From Rhizobium aethiopicum (GTDB lineage Bacteria; Pseudomonadota; Alphaproteobacteria; Rhizobiales; Rhizobiaceae), in NCBI RefSeq assembly GCF_900094625.1, contig NZ_FMAJ01000010.1, forward strand, positions 1 to 64,000: 64,000 nucleotides of DNA. Reading direction: 5' to 3'. Numbering within the stretch: position 1 is the stretch's first letter; every line of letters begins with the position of its first letter. Of the stretch, positions 50,432-59,336 are shown piece after piece. The notes beneath the pieces were generated by a model, which saw nothing but the letters and a program-made list of their open reading frames with translations, was not told where the DNA came from and searched no databases. The position numbers were made by a program, and so were the translations under genes.

Positions 50432-52039
50432 ATGAAGCGCCGCGTCGCCATCAGCATTCTCGGCACCACGCTCGATATGGGTCGTCGCGAAGACCGGTGG
50501 ACGCGATGGCGGCCGAATGTCGGCCTCTGCCAACAGGCCGGCCTCTTCATCGATCGGCTGGAACTGATCCACGACAACCATTCCGACTGGCTGGCCAAGA
50601 CCGTGATCAGGGATATCGAGACGATTTCGCCCGCGACGGAAGTGCGTCAGCGCATCATCAATCTGGGAGATCCGTGGGATTTTTCCGAAGTCTATACGAG
50701 CCTCCGGGATTTTGCCCGCGGCTATAGTTTCGACCCTGACGCCGAAGACTATCTCATCAACATCACCACCGGGACTCATGTCGCCCAGATCTGCTGGTTC
50801 CTCTTGACCGAAGCGCGCATCATTCCTGGCAGATTGCTGCAGCTCTCTCCGCCGCGCGACCGCGAACCGGGACAGGATTTTGCCGGGACACATCGCATCA
50901 TCGACCTCGATCTGTCCCGTTATGATGAAATCGCCAAGCGCTTCGCATCCGAACAGGCCGATGCCGCCTCGTTTCTGAAATCCGGCATTTCGACGCGAAA
51001 TCTCGCCTTCAACCGCATGATCGACGAGATCGAACGTGTGGTCATTCGCTCCACTGCCCCTGTCCTGCTGACCGGCCCGACCGGTGCGGGAAAATCCCAG
51101 CTTGCCAAGCGCATTTACGAACTCAAGAAGGCCGAGCGAAAAGTCAGCGGCCCGTTCGTCGAGGTTAACTGCGCAACGCTGCGCGGGGATCACGCCATGT
51201 CGGCGCTTTTCGGCCATATCAAGGGCGCCTTCACCGGCGCGGCAGGCGAACGGCCCGGCCTGCTGAAGTCGGCGGACAAGGGCGTGCTCTTTCTCGACGA
51301 GATCGGCGAACTCGGTCTCGATGAACAGGCCATGTGCCTGCGGGCGATCGAGGAAAAGCGCTTCCTGCCGGTCGGCGCCGATCGCGAAGTTTCCGCCGAC
51401 TTCCAGCTTCTTGCCGGCACCAATCGCGATCTAGGCGAAGCCGTCCATCGCGGCCAATTCCGCGAGGATCTTTTTGCCCGGCTCAATCTATGGACTTTCC
51501 AGTTGCCGGCATTGCGCGAACGCAAGGAGGATATCGAGCCAAATCTCGATTTCGAACTGCGACGTTTCCTTGAGCGTGAAGGGCAGAACGTGACCTTCAA
51601 CAAGGAAGCGCGGAGCCGCTATCTCACCTTTGCGACCGGCTCGGAGGCTGTCTGGAGCGCGAACTTCCGCGACTTGTCCGCCTCCGTCACGCGCATGGCG
51701 ACGCTTGCGCCTCAAGGCCGAATCACCGTGGAGGTCGCCGACGACGAGATCCGACGCCTCAAAGCCGCCTGGCGCGGTTCATCGGGACGCCAGTCCTCCG
51801 ACGACATCCTGATCGATCTGCTCGGCGAAGACGCCACTGCCCGCCTCGATCGTTTCGACGCCGTTCAACTCGCCGCCGTGCTTCGCACCTGCCGGGAGCA
51901 TGCCAGCGCCAGCGCCGCGGGCCGGGCATTGTTCGCAAATTCGCGTCTGGAAAAGAAGAGCAGCAACGACGCCGATCGCCTTGCCAAATATCTCGCGCGT
52001 TTTGAGCTGAAATTCGAAGACGTGAGGAAAGGCGGCTAG
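50432..52039 (+). CDS. rtcR: Sigma-54-dependent transcriptional activator RtcR
   Basis: Activates the RNA-repair operon when its N-terminal ligand-sensing domain is engaged. 535 residues. The RtcR/CARF-type domain spans about 1-180 (KRRVAISILGTTLDMG, YLINITTGTHVAQICWFLL). The AAA+ domain spans about 185-420, with Walker A GPTGAGKSQ (about 213), the sigma-54-contacting GAFTGA (about 265), Walker B GVLFLDEIGELG and arginine-finger region FREDLFARLN. A C-terminal helical/HTH part ends it. The start ATG 50432 has GGATAGGA upstream. It is divergent from rsr with about 208 bases of shared regulatory DNA. In Salmonella, RNA fragments or cyclic-phosphate ends are implicated as inducers; the signal here is unknown. 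Confidence 0.94.
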   Translation: MKRRVAISILGTTLDMGRREDRWTRWRPNVGLCQQAGLFIDRLELIHDNHSDWLAKTVIRDIETISPATEVRQRIINLGDPWDFSEVYTSLRDFARGYSFDPDAEDYLINITTGTHVAQICWFLLTEARIIPGRLLQLSPPRDREPGQDFAGTHRIIDLDLSRYDEIAKRFASEQADAASFLKSGISTRNLAFNRMIDEIERVVIRSTAPVLLTGPTGAGKSQLAKRIYELKKAERKVSGPFVEVNCATLRGDHAMSALFGHIKGAFTGAAGERPGLLKSADKGVLFLDEIGELGLDEQAMCLRAIEEKRFLPVGADREVSADFQLLAGTNRDLGEAVHRGQFREDLFARLNLWTFQLPALRERKEDIEPNLDFELRRFLEREGQNVTFNKEARSRYLTFATGSEAVWSANFRDLSASVTRMATLAPQGRITVEVADDEIRRLKAAWRGSSGRQSSDDILIDLLGEDATARLDRFDAVQLAAVLRTCREHASASAAGRALFANSRLEKKSSNDADRLAKYLARFELKFEDVRKGG

Positions 52040-52188
52040 CCGGCATCTCCTCGCCTGCATCTTGATTCCGATTCCGGATGTATCGACCGAATGACCTTGC
52101 AAGTAGCGGCAACCGTCCGACGCGAAATGCCGCCCATGTTTCTGGGTACGCTTCGTGCCTGTGTCTTCGGTATGGACAAGAGAGAAAC

Positions 52189-52263
52189 TGGAGCGGGCGA
52201 AGGGATTCGAACCCTCGACCCCAACCTTGGCAAGGTTGTGCTCTACCCCTGAGCTACACCCGC
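52189..52263 (-). tRNA. tRNA-Gly (GCC anticodon)
   Basis: The minus strand folds as a standard cloverleaf: acceptor GCGGGTG/CGCCCGC with one wobble, D-arm GCTC-AGGGGTA-GAGC, anticodon arm CAACC-TTGCCAA-GGTTG (GCC), and T-arm GAGGG-TTCGAAT-CCCTT. The discriminator U and encoded CCA follow. The arms are in normal tRNA order, unlike the permuted modules at 48.1-48.6 kb. Confidence 0.93.
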
Positions 52264-52520
52264 TCAATCCGCATCGGTCCGGGGTAGTCGTTGGACCGTG
52301 GGCGCCGCCTCGTGGCGACGGGCGCTATATGGCCTAACGGATTTTCAAATGCAACAGGGAAATGACGGCGAAGCGAAGAAAAATTCCGATGTTCGCAGAA
52401 GTGGCGCGGAAAGGCCGCAAAAGTGGGGGTAGAGCGTCGGTTGTGAAGATTGCCAAACATTGTGGACGGACTTAATCAGGACGCCTCGACTTTCCCTATC
52501 CCCATCCGATGGATTGCCAG
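52264..52520. other. Gap between tRNA-Gly and the proX-like gene
   Basis: About 257 bases, with no coding frame of convincing bias. It should contain the tRNA promoter (minus strand) and the promoter of the following gene (plus strand). Confidence 0.35.
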
Positions 52521-53030
52521 ATGTCCGAAAATACCCCCAAGACAAGAGAAGAATTGTTCGCCTTCCTAGACGGGCTCGGCATCGCCCATAAGACCGTGGA
52601 TCATGCGCCTGTTTTCACCGTGGCCGAATCAGTTGCGTTGCGCGACGCGATCCCCGGCGGCCACACGAAGAATCTGTTCGTCAAAGACAAGAAGGACAGG
52701 TATTTTCTGCTGACGGTGGAGGAGAATGCCGAGGTCGACCTCAAGCAGGTTCACACCATTATCGGGGGTTCCGGCCGGGTCTCCTTCGGCAGAGCCGAGA
52801 AGCTGATGGAGTATCTGGGTGTCATTCCGGGGGCGGTCACCGCCTTCGGCGCGATCAACGATGCCGGTGGGAACGTCACCTTCGTGCTGGATGCCGATCT
52901 GATGGAAGAGGAGATCGTCAATTGCCACCCGCTCTCCAACGATGCGACGACATCGATTGCGAGCGGCGACCTCGTCCGTTTCATGGAAGCGACCGGACAT
53001 AAGCCGCTTGTCTTGAAAGTGACGTCCTGA
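52521..53030 (+). CDS. Prolyl-tRNA deacylase / YbaK-EbsC domain protein
   Basis: Trans-editing enzyme that hydrolyses mischarged Ala-tRNA(Pro)-type products. 169 residues with the editing-domain run KTVDHAPVFTVAESVALRD (about 24-42), GGHTKNLFVKDKKDRYFLLT (47-66), FGRAEKLMEYLGVIPGAVT (about 90-108) and the terminal HPLSNDATTSI region. It is a freestanding ProX/PrdX type. The start is ATG 52521; an in-frame ATG at 52509 is less likely. It lies on the same strand as, and 55 bases before, the thioredoxin-like gene. Confidence 0.88.
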   Translation: MSENTPKTREELFAFLDGLGIAHKTVDHAPVFTVAESVALRDAIPGGHTKNLFVKDKKDRYFLLTVEENAEVDLKQVHTIIGGSGRVSFGRAEKLMEYLGVIPGAVTAFGAINDAGGNVTFVLDADLMEEEIVNCHPLSNDATTSIASGDLVRFMEATGHKPLVLKVTS

Positions 53031-53085
53031 CATACGATTTTAGCGCTACAATGAGCCGGCAGGATCGGCGCGGCGGGAGATACCT

Positions 53086-54060
53086 ATGAGCGGCAGCAAC
53101 AACCCCTATAACGGTTCCTTCGGAAATCAGATGTCGGCAACGGCAAGCTTCGGCGCTCAGCCGGAACCGGCGGCTGCGGCCGGCAGCTACATCACTGACA
53201 CGACCACCGCGAATTTCGGCAAGGACGTCATCGAGGCATCGCGCAAACAGCCGGTGCTGGTCGATTTCTGGGCGCCCTGGTGCGGTCCCTGCAAGCAGTT
53301 GACACCGGTTCTGGAGAAGGTGGTCAACGAAGCCAAGGGCCGAGTCCGGCTGGTCAAGATGAACATCGACGACCATCCCTCGATTGCCGGCCAGCTCGGC
53401 ATCCAATCGATCCCTGCCGTCATCGCCTTCGTCAACGGCCGTCCGGCCGATGGCTTCATGGGCGCGGTGCCCGAAAGTCAGATCACTCAGTTCATCGACC
53501 GTATCGCCGGCCCGGCCGGTGCCGACGAGGCGGCCGAAATCGAAGCCGTGCTGACGGAAGCGGCGGAGCTTCTCGCCGCCGGCAACATCAACGAGGCGGC
53601 GCAGCTTTTCGGCGCGGTCATGCAGGCCGATCCCGAAAACGCCAAGGCGCTTGCCGGAATGGCCGAATGCATGATCGCCGCAAATCAGCACCAGCGGGCG
53701 CGAGAAACGCTGACCGATCTGCCGGAAGAGCTTGCGAAAGACGCCGGCATCCAGGCGGTGCTGAAGAAGCTCGACCAGATTGAAGAGGCCCGCAAACTTG
53801 GCGATCCCGTTGCGCTCGAGCGTGAGCTGGCTGCCAATCCTGATAATCACGAGGCGCGGCTGAAGCTCGCGAAGATCCTCAATGTCGAAGGCCGGCGCGA
53901 GGAGGCGGCCGATCATTTGCTGCTCATCATGCGCAAGGATCGCACCTTCGACGATGACGGCGCCCGCCGGCAACTGCTGCAGTTCTTCGAGGTCTGGGGT
54001 TTCAAGGATCCGGCGACGGTTGCTGCCCGGCGCAAGCTTTCGGCGATGCTGTTCTCCTAA
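53086..54060 (+). CDS. CnoX/YbbN-like thioredoxin-TPR protein
   Basis: Thioredoxin fold followed by tetratricopeptide-like repeats, 324 residues. The active-site segment FWAPWCGPCKQL (about 64-75) keeps both cysteines (CGPC). The C-terminal part (about 160-324) is helical, with repeats such as AAELLAAGNINEAAQLFGAV and ANPDNHEARLKLAKILNVEG. CnoX proteins protect nascent proteins from oxidation and pass clients to chaperones. The N-terminal 40 residues are low-complexity. It starts ATG 53086 with GGGAGA upstream, and is probably the first of a run with the Lon-N and Trm112 genes. Confidence 0.9.
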   Translation: MSGSNNPYNGSFGNQMSATASFGAQPEPAAAAGSYITDTTTANFGKDVIEASRKQPVLVDFWAPWCGPCKQLTPVLEKVVNEAKGRVRLVKMNIDDHPSIAGQLGIQSIPAVIAFVNGRPADGFMGAVPESQITQFIDRIAGPAGADEAAEIEAVLTEAAELLAAGNINEAAQLFGAVMQADPENAKALAGMAECMIAANQHQRARETLTDLPEELAKDAGIQAVLKKLDQIEEARKLGDPVALERELAANPDNHEARLKLAKILNVEGRREEAADHLLLIMRKDRTFDDDGARRQLLQFFEVWGFKDPATVAARRKLSAMLFS

Positions 54061-54148
54061 GATCAATATCCGCCCTTGCGTTTTCGGGCGGGGGCACCAC
54101 ATTCTCGTCAGAACGGGCGTGCCCGTTACAAGAATGCGGGACGGTTTC

Positions 54149-54820
54149 ATGCAAGTCGGTAATGCCAGATACCTGAAGCCGGGCGATCTGCCTGATGCGA
54201 TCGCCGTCTTCCCCCTGACCGGGGCTCTCCTCCTGCCCGCCGGGCAGCTTCCCCTCAACATCTTCGAGCCGCGTTATCTGGCGATGCTGGATGCAGCACT
54301 CGCCGGGAACCGGCTGATCGGCATGGTGCAGCCGGCACTCGGCGAACATGAGGAGAAGGGCGGCGAGCACAGCCTCGCCACTGTCGGCTGCCTCGGTCGA
54401 ATCACATCCTTCGCCGAGACCGGCGACGGCCGCTATATCGTGTCGCTGACCGGGGTGTGCCGCTTCCGGCTCCTCGAGGAGAAAGCGACCAGCGACCCGT
54501 TCCGCACCTTCCGGATCGCGCCGTTCATCGCCGACCTCTCGGCTGAGAACGAGGAGGAGGCGGTCGACCGCGTGGCGCTGCTGACCGCCTTCAAAGCCTA
54601 TCTCGACGCCAATAAGCTGGAGGCCGACTGGGAGAGTGTCGAGCGGGCAAGCAACCTGACGCTCGTCAATTCGCTCGCCATGATGTCGCCGTTCGGGCCG
54701 GCTGAAAAGCAGGCGCTGCTGGAGGCGCCGGACCTAAAGACGCGGGCCGAGACGTTGATCGCGATTACCGAGATCGTCCTGGCGCGCGTCTTCGGTGACT
54801 CCGACACGGTTCTGCAGTAG
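54149..54820 (+). CDS. LON substrate-binding-domain protein
   Basis: A 223-residue protein consisting of the Lon N-terminal (PUA-like) domain without protease or ATPase domains. Motifs are IAVFPLTGALLLPAGQLPLNIFEPRY (split at about 18-43), the GCLGRI strand and GVCRFRLLEE. The helical half has ASNLTLVNSLAMMSPFGPAEKQALLE (about 170-195). Stand-alone versions are frequent next to Trm112-like genes in alphaproteobacteria, and their role is unknown. ATG 54149 is chosen with GGGACGG just upstream; ATG 54134 is possible. Confidence 0.88.
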   Translation: MQVGNARYLKPGDLPDAIAVFPLTGALLLPAGQLPLNIFEPRYLAMLDAALAGNRLIGMVQPALGEHEEKGGEHSLATVGCLGRITSFAETGDGRYIVSLTGVCRFRLLEEKATSDPFRTFRIAPFIADLSAENEEEAVDRVALLTAFKAYLDANKLEADWESVERASNLTLVNSLAMMSPFGPAEKQALLEAPDLKTRAETLIAITEIVLARVFGDSDTVLQ

Positions 54821-54829
54821 ACTTCGGTG

Positions 54830-55018
54830 ATGGACGAAAAACTCAGCCGTGTCGACCCGAAGCTGCTCGAACTCCTGGTCTGCCCGCTCTCCAAAGGGCG
54901 GCTTTCCTATGATCGCGAACACAATGAGCTCGTGTCGCAAAAGGCGCAGCTCGCCTATCCGATCCGCGACGGCATTCCGATCATGCTGGTGTCCGAGGCT
55001 CGCCGGCTCGACGAATAG
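54830..55018 (+). CDS. Trm112 family protein
   Basis: A 62-residue zinc-ribbon-like protein starting MDEKLSRVDPKLLELLVCPL, with PIRDGIPIMLVSEAR near the end, the Trm112/YcaR pattern. Eukaryotic and some bacterial homologues are activating partners of methyltransferases. It has one cysteine only (CPLSKG), so zinc binding as in the four-cysteine forms is unlikely. It starts 10 bases after the Lon-N gene stop and is surely cotranscribed. Confidence 0.88.
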   Translation: MDEKLSRVDPKLLELLVCPLSKGRLSYDREHNELVSQKAQLAYPIRDGIPIMLVSEARRLDE

Positions 55019-55034
55019 CCTCGTTAGATCCGCT

Positions 55035-56249
55035 TCAAATCGTTTGGCCGGCCAACAGTCGTGGATTGTTCTTCGCCGTCGTTCCCGCCGCCTGGCCGAT
55101 GAAGAAGGATTTGAGGCGCGGCAGCCGGTCGACGATGCCAAGACCGACATCGCGGGCGATGCGGATCGGCATTGCGTCGTTGGAGAAGAGCCGGTTCAGA
55201 ACGTCTGTGGTCACACCCATGCGGAAGGTGTCGAAGCGCCGCCACGTCTGGTAGCGCTCGAGAATATTGATCGAGCCGATATCGAGGCCGAGGCGGTCGG
55301 CCTCGACGATGGTTTCGGCGAGTGCCGCCACATCCTTGAAGCCGAGATTAAGGCCTTGCCCTGAGATCGGATGGATGCCGTGGGCGGCATCACCGGCCAG
55401 CGCGAAACGCGGCACGACGAAGGAGCGGGCGAGCGTCAGGCCGAGCGGGAAGGCGCGTTTGTCGCCGATAACCTTGAGCGCCCCGAGCTTATGACCAAAG
55501 CGACGTTCCAGCTCCTCCTCGAAGATCAGATCGTCGGCGGTGACCAGCCGGTCGGCATCATGTGTGCGCTCCGTCCAGACAAGCGAGGAGCGGTTGTTCC
55601 GGAGCGGCAGGATGGCAAAGGGGCCGGCCGGCAAAAAATGTTCCTCGGCGCAGCCGTCATGCGGCCGCTCATGTTCGACGGTCGCGACGATGCCGGACTG
55701 GCCGTAGTCCCAGGTGACGGTCCTGATGCCGGCGAGATCGCGCAGCTTCGAGCGCACGCCGTCGCAGGCAACCACCAGCCGGCAGTCCAGCGTGCTGCCG
55801 TCCGAAAGCGTGACGGTCACATGGCTGTCGTGCGTTTTGAGCTCCGTCGCGCCAAGTCCGTGGCGTATGTCGATGCCGAGCCGTTCGCAGGCGCCGCGAA
55901 GGGCTGCGACCATGGCGACATTCGGAACCATGTGAGCGAATGGCCGGCCTTCGGCCACTTCGCCGTCAAAGGTGAGGAAAACCGGGCGAACCGGATCGGA
56001 GGTCCGGGAATCCGTCACGATCATCTTGGTGATCGGCTGCGCTTCCGGCTCGATCTCGGTCCAGATGCCGAAGATTTCCAGCATCTTTGCCGCCGCCGCG
56101 ATGACGGCGGAAGCGCGCGTATCGTTTTTCCAGACATGTTCGGGCGCGGCCTCGACAACCGTGACGTCCAGATGGGGTGCTGCCTGCTTGACCGCGACGG
56201 CCGCGGAAAGGCCGACATAACCCCCGCCCACAACCAGCATATCCAGCAT
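55035..56249 (-). CDS. UbiH/COQ6-family FAD monooxygenase
   Basis: Flavin hydroxylase of 404 residues, likely in ubiquinone biosynthesis at the membrane surface. The FAD-binding start is DMLVVGGGYVGLSAAVA (3-19), then LVVACDGVRSKLRDLAGI with the DG motif. FALAGDAAHGIHPISGQGLNLG (split at about 285-306) is the classic second FAD motif of UbiH/UbiF/Coq6. Which ring position it hydroxylates is not decidable from sequence. It converges on the Trm112 gene and is divergent from tesB. Confidence 0.88.
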   Translation of the reverse strand: MLDMLVVGGGYVGLSAAVAVKQAAPHLDVTVVEAAPEHVWKNDTRASAVIAAAAKMLEIFGIWTEIEPEAQPITKMIVTDSRTSDPVRPVFLTFDGEVAEGRPFAHMVPNVAMVAALRGACERLGIDIRHGLGATELKTHDSHVTVTLSDGSTLDCRLVVACDGVRSKLRDLAGIRTVTWDYGQSGIVATVEHERPHDGCAEEHFLPAGPFAILPLRNNRSSLVWTERTHDADRLVTADDLIFEEELERRFGHKLGALKVIGDKRAFPLGLTLARSFVVPRFALAGDAAHGIHPISGQGLNLGFKDVAALAETIVEADRLGLDIGSINILERYQTWRRFDTFRMGVTTDVLNRLFSNDAMPIRIARDVGLGIVDRLPRLKSFFIGQAAGTTAKNNPRLLAGQTI

Positions 56250-56333
56250 CGCGCCGCTCCCGTACCTTGTACCTCAGATATGACCTATATAGATCATCGC
56301 AACTTCACTTCCTACCGCCGGGAGGCATACAAA

Positions 56334-57218
56334 ATGACGCGCGAGACATCAGAACCTTCGGCGATGGAGAGGCTGCTTGCGACGCTCGATCTCGAACCGA
56401 TCGAGGTCGATATCTTCCGCGGCCGCAGCCCCCAGGCCGGCTGGCAGCGGGTCTTCGGCGGGCAGGTGATCGGCCAGGCGCTGATGGCGGCGCAGCGTAC
56501 CATCGAGGCCAGGCGTTTCGTTCATTCGCTGCACGCTTATTTCATGCGACCCGGCGATCCCTCGGTGCCGATCATCTACCAGGTGGAGCGCATTCGCGAC
56601 GGATCGAGCTTCAACACAAGGCGTGTCGTCGCGATCCAGCACGGCAAGGCGATCTTCGCGTTGTCGGCTTCCTTTCAGGGAGAGGAGCCGGGTTTCGACC
56701 ACCAGATCGTCATGCCTGACGTGGCGATGCCCGAAGAGCTGCTCGGCGAACAGCAAATCAAGGAGCAATATCTCGCACATGCGCCCGAAGCGATCCGGAA
56801 ATACTGGGAGCGCGAGCGGCCGATCGAAATCCGCCCCGTTTCGCTGACCCATTATTTTTCCGACCGGAAGCTCGATCCCAGGCAGGACGTCTGGGTGCGC
56901 GCCACAGGTCCGGTTCCCGACGACCGGCTCTATCAGGCGGCGGTACTTGCCTATCTCTCCGACATGACGCTGCTCGACACGTCGCTTTATGCACACGGCA
57001 CGTCCATTTTCGATCAAAGCCTGCAGGTGGCGAGCCTTGATCATTCGATGTGGTTCCACAGACCCTGCAAACTCGACGACTGGTTGCTCTATACGCAAGA
57101 CAGCCCGTCGGCCTCTGGCGCCAGAGGGCTGACCCGCGGCAGCCTTTTTACACGGTCGGGCGTGTTGGTCGCTTCCGTTGCGCAGGAGGGCCTGATTCGG
57201 AAAAAGGCAGATGATTAA
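56334..57218 (+). CDS. tesB: Acyl-CoA thioesterase II
   Basis: Double-hotdog thioesterase of about 294 residues that cleaves medium- to long-chain acyl-CoA to free acid. Motifs are IFRGRSPQAGWQRVFGGQVIGQAL (split at about 22-45), HSLHAYFMRPGDPSVPI (about 64-80), RRVVAIQHGKAIF, and the catalytic second-half SDMTLLDTSLYAHG and SLDHSMWFHRPCKLDDWLLY. GGGAGG lies 8 bases before the ATG at 56334; the frame continues far upstream antisense to the hydroxylase and is ignored. It stands alone before glnK. Confidence 0.93.
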   Translation: MTRETSEPSAMERLLATLDLEPIEVDIFRGRSPQAGWQRVFGGQVIGQALMAAQRTIEARRFVHSLHAYFMRPGDPSVPIIYQVERIRDGSSFNTRRVVAIQHGKAIFALSASFQGEEPGFDHQIVMPDVAMPEELLGEQQIKEQYLAHAPEAIRKYWERERPIEIRPVSLTHYFSDRKLDPRQDVWVRATGPVPDDRLYQAAVLAYLSDMTLLDTSLYAHGTSIFDQSLQVASLDHSMWFHRPCKLDDWLLYTQDSPSASGARGLTRGSLFTRSGVLVASVAQEGLIRKKADD

Positions 57219-57240
57219 AAGACGTGCATATTTTTAAATT

Positions 57241-57257
57241 TGCGCATTATTTGTGCG
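57241..57257 (+). promoter_or_regulatory. Candidate NtrC site upstream of glnK
   Basis: TGCGCATTATTTGTGCG matches the NtrC consensus TGCACTATATTGGTGCA at 12 of 17 positions by eye and has dyad symmetry. It sits about 85-100 bases upstream of the -24 box. Confidence 0.5.
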
Positions 57258-57340
57258 CTTATTGGCCAATCATTTGCCTGTTTATTGGCGTTTCTTCATA
57301 AATTCTTTATATTTCAATATGTTATCCCGAGCCACGAATC

Positions 57341-57356
57341 TGGCACGTCCTTTGAA
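57341..57356 (+). promoter_or_regulatory. Sigma-54 promoter of glnK-amtB
   Basis: TGGCACG (57341-57347), TCCT, TTGAA (57352-57356): near-consensus -24/-12 elements, as expected for nitrogen-regulated glnK. It is identical in both boxes to the rsr promoter at 50260-50275. Confidence 0.85.
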
Positions 57357-57440
57357 TGTCTATCGCCGGTCGCTGTTCAGGAAGGTCAGCGGCAAGGAGA
57401 GTCGGCTCCGCGCCGAGGATAACGAAGGATGGGAAACCAG

Positions 57441-57779
57441 ATGAAAATTGTGATGGCTATTATCAAGCCGTTCAAGCTCGATGAGGTCCGCGAAGCCCTT
57501 ACGGCGATCGGCATTCAGGGCCTTACCGTAACCGAGGTAAAGGGCTACGGGCGCCAGAAGGGACATACCGAGATCTATCGCGGCACTGAATATGCCGTCA
57601 GCTTCCTGCCGAAGCTCAAGATCGAAATCGCGGTTGCATCGGAACTGGTCGACAGGGCGGTCGAGGCTATCGCGGCGTCGGCCAAGACCGGCCAGATCGG
57701 TGACGGCAAGATTTTCGTCTATTCGATCGATCATGCCGTGCGCATCCGTACGGGCGAAACCGATTCAGAAGCGCTGTAA
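57441..57779 (+). CDS. glnK: Nitrogen regulatory PII protein GlnK
   Basis: Trimeric nitrogen/2-oxoglutarate sensor of 112 residues. It begins MKIVMAIIKPFKLDEVREAL. The T-loop has the uridylylation tyrosine in GHTEIYRGTEYAVSFLPK (about Y51), the B-loop is KTGQIGDGKIFV, and the C-terminus is GETDSEAL. ATG 57441 is chosen because PII proteins start exactly there; ATG 57429 would add four residues. It is cotranscribed with amtB (29 bases apart) from the sigma-54 promoter at 57341. GlnK blocks AmtB when nitrogen is sufficient. Confidence 0.96.
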   Translation: MKIVMAIIKPFKLDEVREALTAIGIQGLTVTEVKGYGRQKGHTEIYRGTEYAVSFLPKLKIEIAVASELVDRAVEAIAASAKTGQIGDGKIFVYSIDHAVRIRTGETDSEAL

Positions 57780-57808
57780 AGAACGGCAGATCAAGGAGCT
57801 TAATTCCA

Positions 57809-59233
57809 ATGTCAATTTCGAAGTTTTCCTCCACCTTTGCGCGGGCCAGCGCAGCAACGGCCGCGCTTTTCGCGCCTGCCGTCGCCTTTGCCCAGGAGGC
57901 TGCGCCCGCTGCTGCCGCCGCTGCTGCTCCTGCTCTCACGATGGACAAGGGTGACAATACCTGGATGCTCGTCTCGTCGGCGCTCGTCCTTCTGATGACC
58001 ATCCCTGGCCTTGCGCTTTTCTACGGCGGTCTCGTGCGCGCCAAGAACATGCTCTCCGTGCTGATGCAGGTCTTCATGATCACAGCCGTCGTGGCACTGC
58101 TCTGGGTAACCTACGGCTATTCGCTTGCCTTCACCGACGGCGGCTCTCTGAACAGCTTCGTCGGCGGCTTCTCCAAGGCCTTCCTCGCCGGCGTCAACCC
58201 CTCGTCGCTGGTCGAGACCTTCTCGAAGGGCGTTGCGATTCCCGAATACACCTTCATCGTCTTCCAGATGACCTTCGCCTGCATCACGCCCGGCCTCATC
58301 GTCGGCGCCTTCGCCGAGCGCATCAAGTTCTCGGCCGTCATGCTCTTCGTCGTGCTCTGGGTCACCTTCATCTACTTCCCGATGGCGCATATGGTCTGGT
58401 TCTGGGGCGGTCCGAGCTCCTACACCTCGCCGGCCGGCCTGATCTTCTCTTACGGTGCAATCGACTTTGCCGGCGGCACGGTCGTTCACATCAATGCCGG
58501 TATCGCCGGTCTTGTCGGCGCCATCATGCTCGGTAAGCGCACGGGCTATAAGAAGGAAATCATGGCCCCGCATTCGATGACGCTGACCATGGTCGGCGCC
58601 TCGCTGCTCTGGGTCGGCTGGTTCGGCTTCAACGCCGGTTCCAACCTCGAAGCCAACGGCTATGCATCGCTCGCCATGATCAACACCTTCGTCGCGACGG
58701 CCGCCGCCGCCGTATCCTGGTGCATCGTCGAAAGCCTCGCCCGCGGCAAGGCTTCGATGCTCGGTGGCGCTTCCGGTGCCGTCGCCGGCCTCGTCGCCGT
58801 CACCCCGGCTGCTGGCTTTGCCGGGCCGATGGGCTCGATCGTTCTCGGCCTCATCGTCTCGCCGGTCTGCTACTTCTTCGTCGACGTCGTGAAGAACAAG
58901 TTCAACTACGACGACAGCCTTGACGTCTTCGGCGTCCATTGCATCGGCGGCATCATCGGCGCTCTCGGCACCGGCATCCTCGTCAACCCGGCGCTCGGCG
59001 GTGCAGGCATCGTCGACTATTCGACGGCCGATTTCGCCGCCACCTATGCCGGCACGGCAACTCAGGTCTTGAACCAGGCGAAGGGCGTTCTCACGACGCT
59101 CCTGTGGTCAGGCATCGGTTCGGCGATCCTCTTCAAGATCGTCGACGTCGTCATCGGCCTGCGCGTGAGCGTCGAAGCCGAGCGCGAAGGTCTCGACCTC
59201 GCGACCCACGGCGAAGCCGCCTATCACTCGTAA
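57809..59233 (+). CDS. amtB: Ammonium transporter AmtB
   Basis: Inner-membrane ammonium channel of 474 residues. A signal-like N-terminal helix ends near AFA, followed by a short Ala-rich linker and eleven helices. Pore residues appear in the conserved segments: GLALFYGGLVRAKN (first Phe-gate region), TFIYFPMAHMVWFWGG, DFAGGTVVHINAGIAGLV with the first pore His, and DVFGVHCIGGIIGALGTGI with the second. The C-terminal tail that GlnK contacts is present. The upstream ribosome site is AAGGAG. It ends in a strong terminator. Confidence 0.96.
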   Translation: MSISKFSSTFARASAATAALFAPAVAFAQEAAPAAAAAAAPALTMDKGDNTWMLVSSALVLLMTIPGLALFYGGLVRAKNMLSVLMQVFMITAVVALLWVTYGYSLAFTDGGSLNSFVGGFSKAFLAGVNPSSLVETFSKGVAIPEYTFIVFQMTFACITPGLIVGAFAERIKFSAVMLFVVLWVTFIYFPMAHMVWFWGGPSSYTSPAGLIFSYGAIDFAGGTVVHINAGIAGLVGAIMLGKRTGYKKEIMAPHSMTLTMVGASLLWVGWFGFNAGSNLEANGYASLAMINTFVATAAAAVSWCIVESLARGKASMLGGASGAVAGLVAVTPAAGFAGPMGSIVLGLIVSPVCYFFVDVVKNKFNYDDSLDVFGVHCIGGIIGALGTGILVNPALGGAGIVDYSTADFAATYAGTATQVLNQAKGVLTTLLWSGIGSAILFKIVDVVIGLRVSVEAEREGLDLATHGEAAYHS

Positions 59234-59304
59234 CATCGGCTTTGGGCGCCCGGTATGAGGGCGCCCTGTATGGCCCGTCGCGGCGCTAACCATGAGCCGC
59301 TCTT

Positions 59305-59336
59305 GGCCCGAACCTTCAACGGTTCGGGCCTTTTTT
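59305..59336 (+). terminator. Rho-independent terminator of glnK-amtB
   Basis: GGCCCGAACC and GGTTCGGGCC form a perfect 10-bp stem with a 6-base loop, followed by six T residues. Confidence 0.95.
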
